The position numbers and the translations under genes are program-made. The notes beneath the pieces were generated by a model. The model had not been told where the DNA came from. It made no database searches and worked only from the letters and a program-made list of their open reading frames with translations. A stretch of 7,278 bases of DNA from an uncultured Collinsella sp. (GTDB lineage: Bacteria; Actinomycetota; Coriobacteriia; Coriobacteriales; Coriobacteriaceae), in contig CABSNF010000089.1 of NCBI GenBank assembly GCA_902478995.1, forward strand, positions 1 through 7,278, given 5' to 3'. Position 1 is the stretch's first letter. The number at the start of each line of letters is the position of its first letter. Of the stretch, positions 1 through 4,300 are shown in pieces.

Positions 1-18
1 GATGTGTATAAGAGACAG
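1..18. other. Nextera/Tn5 mosaic-end adapter remnant
   Basis: The first 18 bases equal the last 18 of the 19-base Tn5 mosaic end used in Nextera (tagmentation) libraries, GATGTGTATAAGAGACAG. They are library sequence left at a contig end, not genome. An ATG at 2-4 inside the adapter opens a reading frame in phase with the dipeptidase and would give a spurious N-terminus beginning MCIRDS. Genomic sequence starts at about base 19. Confidence 0.96.
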
Positions 19-19
19 C

Positions 20-697
20 ATTCGCCCTGCGCTCAAAGACGGCAAGGTCGCTTGCATCCACACCATCGAAAACGCCACGTTCTTTGCCGAGGACCCCGCG
101 CTGATCGAGGTGCTCAAGAGCCTGGGCGTGCTTATGTCGTCACTCAGCTGGAACGCGCAGGGACCGCTCGCGAGCGGCCACGACACCCACGCCGGCCTCA
201 CCGCCGCCGGTATCGAGGCGCTTACGCAGATGGAGCACGCCGGCATGGTGCTCGACGTTTCCCACCTCAACGATGAGTGCTTTGACGAGGTTGTCGCCCA
301 CGCCACGCGCCCCTTCGTTGCCAGCCACTCCAACTCCCGCGCGGTTTGCGGCGTCAAGCGCAACCTCACCGACGACCAGTTCCGCACCATTCGCGACATG
401 GGCGGTATCGTCGGCCTCAACTACTGCAGCGAGTTCCTTTCCAACGACGCAACCGACAAGACCGCCGCAGACGTCACCTTCGACCAGCTGGCGGCACATA
501 TCGAGCACTGGCTCGACCTGGGCGGCGAGGACGTCATCGCGCTCGGCGGCGACTGGGACGGCGCCACGGTGCCTGCTTTCCTCTCCGATGCCAGCAAGAT
601 GCCCGAGTTCCAGAACATGCTCTCCAAGCACTTTGGCAAGACCGTGATGCAAAAGCTCTGCAGCGACAACGCGCTTGCCTTCTTTGAGCGTTATTAA
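20..697 (+). CDS. Membrane-dipeptidase family (peptidase M19) protein, 5'-truncated
   Basis: C-terminal two thirds or so of a zinc dipeptidase of family M19 (renal dipeptidase type), which hydrolyses dipeptides using a binuclear zinc site in a TIM-barrel fold. Seen in order: IENATFF (the Glu is in the place of the metal-bridging Glu), an SSLSWN strand matching the family's LTLTHN, DVSHLN and ASHSNSRAV (the two later metal-ligand histidines), a KRNLTDDQ segment with the substrate-binding Arg, GIVGLN, and GGDWDG carrying the late active-site Asp. The N-terminal HxD metal motif and roughly the first 100 residues are missing because the contig begins here, so the gene is cut by the assembly rather than proven broken. 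The frame is open from the adapter to TAA at 695-697. No signal peptide can be judged. The family assignment is firm; the natural substrate is unknown. Confidence 0.9.
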   Translation: MRPALKDGKVACIHTIENATFFAEDPALIEVLKSLGVLMSSLSWNAQGPLASGHDTHAGLTAAGIEALTQMEHAGMVLDVSHLNDECFDEVVAHATRPFVASHSNSRAVCGVKRNLTDDQFRTIRDMGGIVGLNYCSEFLSNDATDKTAADVTFDQLAAHIEHWLDLGGEDVIALGGDWDGATVPAFLSDASKMPEFQNMLSKHFGKTVMQKLCSDNALAFFERY

Positions 698-713
698 TTT
701 CACATCCCTTGAG

Positions 714-749
714 CGGGCCGGCATGCCGAACGGTCGACATGCCGGCCCG
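714..749. repeat. GC-rich perfect hairpin between dipeptidase and metallopeptidase genes
   Basis: Perfect 12-bp inverted repeat: CGGGCCGGCATG at 714-725 and CATGCCGGCCCG at 738-749, with a 12-base loop that can itself pair partly. It lies 16 bp after the dipeptidase stop and 22 bp before the next start. It could end or stabilise the dipeptidase transcript, but no T-run follows it, so it is not a textbook intrinsic terminator. A REP-like intergenic palindrome is the alternative. Confidence 0.6.
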
Positions 750-760
750 TCCCCAATCTG

Positions 761-765
761 AAGGA
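761..765 (+). promoter_or_regulatory. Ribosome binding site that selects the TTG start at 772
   Basis: AAGGA lies 6 bases before TTG at 772-774. This is the only good ribosome binding site near the start of the metallopeptidase. It argues for TTG initiation here rather than the in-frame TTG at 709, whose extension would have to be translated through the 714-749 hairpin. Confidence 0.7.
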
Positions 766-771
766 CCGCTT

Positions 772-1548
772 TTGACGCAGCAATTTACGTTTTTCCTACC
801 CCGACCGGATGGCACGTCCTTGCCCGTCGTCGTTACCAAAAAGCGCGTCAAGAACTTCAACCTACGCGTCACATCGAGCGGTGAGGTCCACGCCAGCGCA
901 CCGATCGGCGCCAGCCGTGAGCGTATCGAAGCGTTTGTGAAGCGCAACAGCGCCTGGATTATCAGCCGACTTGCCCAGCGCGAGCAACGTCAGGCGACGG
1001 CGAGAGAGCCGCTCAGCCCCTCGTCCATCATTGCGCTTTGGGGCAAACCCATCACGGTACAAGATGCGCTCGATCACAACCTTACATCACCCGCACCGCG
1101 GCCCAAGCAGGCCACCTTCGCAAGTTTTATGGGTACCGACGAATCGGACGAAGGCCCACAGGCCAAGCGGCGCGCAATCCTCGACGGCCTAACGTCCGAC
1201 GAGCTCCAGACACGCATCGACCAACTCTATGCATCCGAGGTCACCGCAGCGCTACGCGATATGGTGCGCGCATACGAAATCGCAATGGGCGTCACCGTTT
1301 CCCGCGTCTCCGTGCGCAGTATGAAAACACGTTGGGGATCATGCACGCCCAAGACCGGAGCTATTCGCATCGCACGCGAACTTGCCGCTTATCCCATCGA
1401 GTGTCTCGACATGGTTGTCGCCCACGAGCTCGTCCACTTGCTCGAACCAAGCCACAATCAGCGGTTTCACGCCCTGCTCGACACGTACTGCCCCAACAAT
1501 AGAGCTCTGTCGCAGCGGCTCAAGCAGCCACCCATAGAGACGTATTAG
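772..1548 (+). CDS. DUF45/YgjP-type (SprT/M48-like) zinc metallopeptidase
   Basis: A 258-residue protein of the YgjP-like metallopeptidase family (DUF45), usually annotated as M48-family or SprT-family metallopeptidase. Residues about 8-70 form the N-terminal beta-rich part (PVVVTKKRVKNFNLRV, then a helix containing VKRNSAWI). The catalytic half shows the family signature VSVRSMKTRWGSC, then HELVH with zinc ligands near His218 and His222, catalytic Glu219, and a third ligand in the following SHNQRFH (about His228). No signal peptide or membrane segment is visible, so it is probably cytoplasmic. The physiological substrate is unknown for the family. The start is the TTG with AAGGA upstream. 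The stop TAG at 1546-1548 is 6 bp from the convergent folB stop, and no terminator fits between them, so the two transcripts probably overlap. Residues about 77-150 are a less conserved linker typical of family length variation. Confidence 0.9.
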   Translation: MTQQFTFFLPRPDGTSLPVVVTKKRVKNFNLRVTSSGEVHASAPIGASRERIEAFVKRNSAWIISRLAQREQRQATAREPLSPSSIIALWGKPITVQDALDHNLTSPAPRPKQATFASFMGTDESDEGPQAKRRAILDGLTSDELQTRIDQLYASEVTAALRDMVRAYEIAMGVTVSRVSVRSMKTRWGSCTPKTGAIRIARELAAYPIECLDMVVAHELVHLLEPSHNQRFHALLDTYCPNNRALSQRLKQPPIETY

Positions 1549-1554
1549 AACCGG

Positions 1555-2040
1555 TTAGCGCACGCGCTCGATCTCGACACCGCAACTTGCCAGGGGCAGG
1601 CCAACAGGTGCCCACGGCTTATCGAGCTTTATACGCACACCAAGCAGCGAGGGATAGCGGCGCAGCAGCATCTGGGCTGTCCCCTCGGCTGCCGCCTCGA
1701 TGAGTTTAAACGTATGCTCGCGCAGATAGCCATCGACATCGTGGCACACCGAGCCGTAGTCAATCGAGGCGTCCAGGTTATCGTGCTCCCCCGCTGCACG
1801 CAGGTCGGCATAGAGCACCAAGGACACGATGAACTTCTGGCCCAGCGCGTTCTCTTCGGGATACACGCCGTGGTTGGCAAAGACCTCGAGACCGTCGATA
1901 GTAATGCGATCGGCATGGCGCAGATCGTCATAGCTCACGTGGGGCACCGCCGTTGCGGTGGATATTTTGCCCCTTTCACGGCGGGCGAGCTCGGCACCTT
2001 CAGTCTTGGTTGCATTCTCGGGCAGTTTTTTGTTACTCAT
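1555..2040 (-). CDS. folB: Dihydroneopterin aldolase
   Basis: Converts 7,8-dihydroneopterin to 6-hydroxymethyl-7,8-dihydropterin and glycolaldehyde in folate synthesis; a cytoplasmic oligomer in the family. The core runs from about residue 44 (DRITIDGLEVFANHGVYPEE) to the end. Visible family features are HGVYPEENALGQ with the catalytic-region Glu (about Glu63), a Tyr in SIDYGSV (about Tyr95), LIEAAAEGTAQ, and KLDKPWAP with the active-site Lys (about Lys141). The protein has 161 residues against a usual length near 120; the surplus is a hydrophilic N-terminal extension of about 43 residues. The ATG at 2040 is favoured because AAGGAG lies 9 bases upstream, and no better internal start precedes the core. 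It is the last gene of the folE-HD-folB set, 43 bp after the HD gene, and faces the metallopeptidase gene. Confidence 0.93.
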   Translation of the reverse strand: MSNKKLPENATKTEGAELARRERGKISTATAVPHVSYDDLRHADRITIDGLEVFANHGVYPEENALGQKFIVSLVLYADLRAAGEHDNLDASIDYGSVCHDVDGYLREHTFKLIEAAAEGTAQMLLRRYPSLLGVRIKLDKPWAPVGLPLASCGVEIERVR

Positions 2041-2049
2041 CGCGATCGT

Positions 2050-2055
2050 CTCCTT
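2050..2055 (-). promoter_or_regulatory. Strong ribosome binding site of folB
   Basis: On the - strand AAGGAG stands 9 bases before the ATG at 2040-2038. It supports the long N-terminus of FolB and separate ribosome entry, rather than coupling to the HD gene 43 bp upstream. Confidence 0.75.
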
Positions 2056-2083
2056 CGTTTAGAACCCCGACCGCGCAAACTAA

Positions 2084-2665
2084 CTACACGCGAATCGACA
2101 GGTTCTTTTTATCGTCGCTCCAGTTGCAAGCATTGCGCGCGGGGCATGCAAAGCAGGCGCGCGACGCTTTGTCGGCTGCGTAGAGCAGACGCTCAAGCGG
2201 TTGGCTGTTCACGCGCAGCTTTCGATGGCCCAGAATGGCCGTCTTAATGGCTGCGGCATCGGCCGGCTCAAACGCCACGTCATCGGGCATGCCGGCGAGT
2301 ATTGCATCAGCGACGCGCTCGCTTGCAACATCATGGGATATACCCGATTCATACTGTTCATCTTTGCCGATATCGTGAAGAAGTGCCGTGGCGTAGATGA
2401 CCTCGCGGTCAAACTCGAGCTGTTCCTCGAGATTCTTGATCCACATAATACGGGCGACATCCAGCAGGTGGTCAATACCGTGGCGGCAGAAGATGCGCCC
2501 CGATTCCAACTGTGCAATGTTGCCCAGGTGCCGCCGGAACAGACCGTTGGCACAGATGTAATCAATGCGAGGCATGACACCAAAAGGCGCCAGACCCGAA
2601 GCCATAAAACCGCGACGCGGCGTTCCCTCGTCAGTATTCGATGTAAAGTCGTTGACGACTCTCAT
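2084..2665 (-). CDS. HD-domain phosphohydrolase in a folate-synthesis operon
   Basis: A 193-residue HD-superfamily metal-dependent phosphohydrolase. Metal-site residues seen: RHGIDHLLDVAR (about His62/His66), LLHDIGK (His97-Asp98), and AADKASR (Asp165). After the HD core comes CFACPARNACNW, a CxxCx5C cluster (Cys171, Cys174, Cys180) that could bind a metal, then a basic KKN tail. folE ends 2 bp upstream and folB begins 43 bp downstream, so it is almost certainly co-expressed with them. FolE makes dihydroneopterin triphosphate and FolB needs dihydroneopterin, so removal of the phosphates is required between them. HD enzymes attack phosphate esters of nucleotide-like compounds, so this protein is a candidate for that step; this is inferred from position only. 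The start at 2665 is chosen for its spacing to folE; no strong ribosome binding site is seen, and ATGs at residues 21 and 31 remain possible. Confidence 0.85.
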   Translation of the reverse strand: MRVVNDFTSNTDEGTPRRGFMASGLAPFGVMPRIDYICANGLFRRHLGNIAQLESGRIFCRHGIDHLLDVARIMWIKNLEEQLEFDREVIYATALLHDIGKDEQYESGISHDVASERVADAILAGMPDDVAFEPADAAAIKTAILGHRKLRVNSQPLERLLYAADKASRACFACPARNACNWSDDKKNLSIRV

Positions 2666-2667
2666 AG

Positions 2668-3225
2668 TTAGCGTCCCAACATCCTAAAGAAACGCTCTTC
2701 GAGCGCGGGGTCGGTCTCAAAGACGCCGCGGCGAGCGAGCGTCACGGTCTTGGTGCCGGGCTTTTGCACGCCGCGCATGGTCATACACATATGCTCAGCT
2801 TCCATGAGCACAATCGCTCCCTGGGGAGCGAGATACTCCATGAGGGCGTCGGCAACCTGCGCACACAGCTGCTCCTGCAGCTGCAGACGGCGGGCATAAA
2901 CCTCAACCGTGCGAGCAAGCTTAGACAGACCCGCCACGCGACCGTTAGGGATATAGCCGATCGCAGCCTTGCCGTAAAACGGCAGCAGATGATGTTCGCA
3001 CAGCGAGTAGAACGTGATGTCGCGCTCGATAACCAAATCGTTCGAAGCGACGGCAAAGGTTTTGGACAGGTGCTCCTCGGCACTCTGGTCCATACCGCCG
3101 GCGATCTCGCCATACATACGGGCAACGCGCGCCGGGGTCTCCAGCAGGCCCTCACGAGTTGGGTCCTCGCCTATGCCCTCAAGCAACAGCTTAATGGCGG
3201 CCTCGACTTTTTCCTGATCGACCAT
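2668..3225 (-). CDS. folE: GTP cyclohydrolase I
   Basis: Opens and rearranges GTP to 7,8-dihydroneopterin triphosphate and formate, the first step of tetrahydrofolate synthesis; a cytoplasmic zinc enzyme (homodecamer in the family). The 185-residue protein shows DPTREGLLETPARVARMY near the N-terminus, SLCEHHLLPF with zinc ligands Cys76 and His79 and catalytic-region His78, GLSKLAR, EHMCMTMRG with the third zinc ligand Cys147, and QKPGTKT. All family catalytic residues appear present, so it is the zinc-type FolE1. The ATG at 3225 (start MVDQEK) is preceded by GTGAGG 5 bases upstream and gives the usual family length. An in-frame GTG at 3288 would add 21 residues resembling leader rather than protein. 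nrdG ends 66 bp upstream, and no convincing promoter is seen in that gap. The stop is 2 bp from the HD gene start. Confidence 0.95.
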   Translation of the reverse strand: MVDQEKVEAAIKLLLEGIGEDPTREGLLETPARVARMYGEIAGGMDQSAEEHLSKTFAVASNDLVIERDITFYSLCEHHLLPFYGKAAIGYIPNGRVAGLSKLARTVEVYARRLQLQEQLCAQVADALMEYLAPQGAIVLMEAEHMCMTMRGVQKPGTKTVTLARRGVFETDPALEERFFRMLGR

Positions 3226-3291
3226 CTGGGCCTCACTTTTCCGATTTTGCGTTCGCGCTATGGTACCACGCCCTCCGGCATCGGCCACAAG

Positions 3292-3873
3292 CTACATAGT
3301 ATGGGTCGAATAGACCGGATCGTCCCGCCAAAGCTCCACGGCGTCGCAAAGCGCAACGTTCTCACGCTCGGCACGGGCACGCGTGGCGTTCATATCAATC
3401 ACGCGCTGATTGCTCGAGCCCCTAAAGCGCAACGAGATATCGTACAGATCCTGAACGAACGGGCCGTCCACCAACATATCGAGGCAGGCTAGGATACGGT
3501 CCGTCGCCTCGGTATGGTGGCGGCCACCCGGCATAAGCTCCTCGAGCACGTCGCCGGTAAAGCACCAAATGGTCTTGCCCGACCCCGCAGGATAGGCCGC
3601 GCGCACGCGTTCGATAAAGTCAACAAGCCCCGCCTGATTCTCGGGCTCCATAGGCTCGCCACCCAGAATCGTCAGGCCATCGATAAAGGGATGGTCGAGA
3701 CTCTCGATAATCTTATCCTCGACGGCGCGATCGAACGGCTCGCCCGCAGCAAAGTCCCACGCGACAGAGTTAAAACAATTCTTGCACCCACGACGGCACC
3801 CGCTCACAAACAGAGAAGTACGAACGCCTTCTCCATCAGCAATGTCGAAATACTTAATGTTCGCGTAGTTCAT
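3292..3873 (-). CDS. nrdG: Anaerobic ribonucleoside-triphosphate reductase activating protein (radical SAM)
   Basis: Radical-SAM activase that uses a 4Fe-4S cluster and S-adenosylmethionine to place the glycyl radical on NrdD. In the 193-residue protein the cluster motif CRRGCKNC gives Cys26, Cys30 and Cys33 (CxxxCxxC). GGEP (71-74) is the SAM-binding motif; IWCFTGDVLEEL follows, and VDGPFVQDL plus RFRGSSNQR near the end are typical NrdG segments. MNYANIKYFD is the classical NrdG N-terminus, and GGGAG stands 8 bases before this ATG. The open frame extends upstream to 4029, but the extra 52 codons cross a large inverted repeat and are rejected. It is downstream of nrdD on the same strand, separated by 427 bp that include a terminator hairpin and two inverted repeats. 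Its expression may therefore be partly uncoupled from nrdD. Confidence 0.95.
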   Translation of the reverse strand: MNYANIKYFDIADGEGVRTSLFVSGCRRGCKNCFNSVAWDFAAGEPFDRAVEDKIIESLDHPFIDGLTILGGEPMEPENQAGLVDFIERVRAAYPAGSGKTIWCFTGDVLEELMPGGRHHTEATDRILACLDMLVDGPFVQDLYDISLRFRGSSNQRVIDMNATRARAERENVALCDAVELWRDDPVYSTHTM

Positions 3874-3881
3874 AGGTAACT

Positions 3882-3886
3882 CTCCC
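3882..3886 (-). promoter_or_regulatory. Ribosome binding site of nrdG, next to a large hairpin
   Basis: On the - strand GGGAG lies 8 bases before the nrdG ATG (3873-3871). It supports the short start, and it sits 2 bases from the end of the 3889-3972 inverted repeat, so folding of the leader could affect ribosome access. Confidence 0.65.
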
Positions 3887-3888
3887 GG

Positions 3889-3972
3889 GAGGCCGGGACA
3901 TATCATCCCGTCCTCAAACATTCTCGGCCTTCGGCCTGCGAAACTGCGGGCGGGACGATATGTCCCGGCCTC
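3889..3972. repeat. 84-bp inverted repeat in the nrdG leader
   Basis: Arms of 22 bp at 3889-3910 and 3951-3972 are reverse complements except at one position, where one strand's RNA can form G-U. Each arm is itself a small palindrome: CGGGAC-GATAT-GTCCCG in the right arm and CGGGA-N7-TCCCG in the left. The unit is therefore two REP-like palindromes in opposite orientation, as in a BIME. The 40-bp centre contains GGCC-TTC-GGCC. On the - strand the structure ends two bases before the nrdG ribosome binding site. It may be a mobile intergenic palindrome or a leader regulatory structure; the sequence alone does not decide. Confidence 0.75.
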
Positions 3973-4150
3973 ATGCAAAGGGTAACTCAATGAACGAAGC
4001 GAACATCGAGCATAGGGTTCGAGGTCCAATAATAACTGGGTTGCGGCTCAACCGCCATCGCAAGTAAATCGCAGCTGCAGCTCAAATTATTTCCGCTAAG
4101 AACTTCGAGGAGTGAGCAGACCGCGCGCTGCATCTCAGCTACGTTAACTT
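3973..4150. other. Non-coding part of the nrdD-nrdG gap
   Basis: No convincing gene is seen here. A short - strand frame (4214-3987) and a 25-codon + strand frame from 3990 are open, but neither has recognisable protein features. A small hairpin GGTTG-CGGCT-CAACC lies inside. Bases 4106-4136 resemble the last codons of nrdD in the opposite orientation (see the 4151-4289 repeat). No strong promoter for nrdG was recognised. Confidence 0.55.
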
Positions 4151-4289
4151 GGCTGAACCGAGAGGGCCGCTTGGGCTTTTGCTCGATATGAGTTCCGCAC
4201 GCAAAGAAGGCCACTTAATGTGGCCTTCGTCTTGCGCAGGACTGTCCGAAATAGCGAGCAAATGCCCAAGCGGCCCTCTCGGTTCAGCC
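4151..4289. repeat. Long inverted repeat between nrdD and nrdG, extending into the nrdD 3' end
   Basis: Outer arms 4151-4176 and 4264-4289 are perfectly complementary over 26 bp. With the adjoining 13 bp (4177-4189 and 4251-4263) the arms are 39 bp with 2 mismatches. The centre holds a second hairpin (4206-4228). Outside the arms the symmetry continues without gaps at about 62% for another 45 bp: 18 bp at 4119-4136 matches, with one change, the reverse complement of 4304-4321, which is the end of the nrdD coding region, at the same 14-bp distance from each arm. The nrdD tail thus seems to exist twice, in mirror orientation. The RNA could form a very long hairpin that blocks 3' exonucleases or ends transcription. 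Confidence 0.85.
4201..4228 (-). terminator. Probable intrinsic terminator of nrdD
   Basis: The 9-bp stem GAAGGCCAC/GTGGCCTTC (4206-4214 with 4220-4228) has a 5-base loop. On the - strand it is followed by only three T (4205-4203), so the terminator looks weak. It lies 72 bp past the nrdD stop at the heart of the 4151-4289 inverted repeat. Some read-through to nrdG is plausible. Confidence 0.6.
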
Positions 4290-4300
4290 CCGGAGCGGTA

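Noticed and set aside
140..724. 194-codon - strand frame over the dipeptidase gene
   Set aside because: Shadow of the M19 dipeptidase; no domain, and it also spans the intergenic hairpin.
3226..3288. GTG start giving FolE 21 extra residues
   Set aside because: The internal ATG at 3225 has GTGAGG upstream and gives normal FolE length; the extension has no conserved content.
3226..3291. Promoter for folE in the nrdG-folE gap (TTGTGG and TACCAT)
   Set aside because: A 19-bp spacer and poor hexamers; too weak to annotate, so read-through from nrdG is the simpler view.
3874..4029. N-terminal extension of nrdG by 52 codons
   Set aside because: It would be translated through the 84-bp inverted repeat. 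NrdG proteins start at the MNYANIKY-type segment, where there is a good ribosome binding site.
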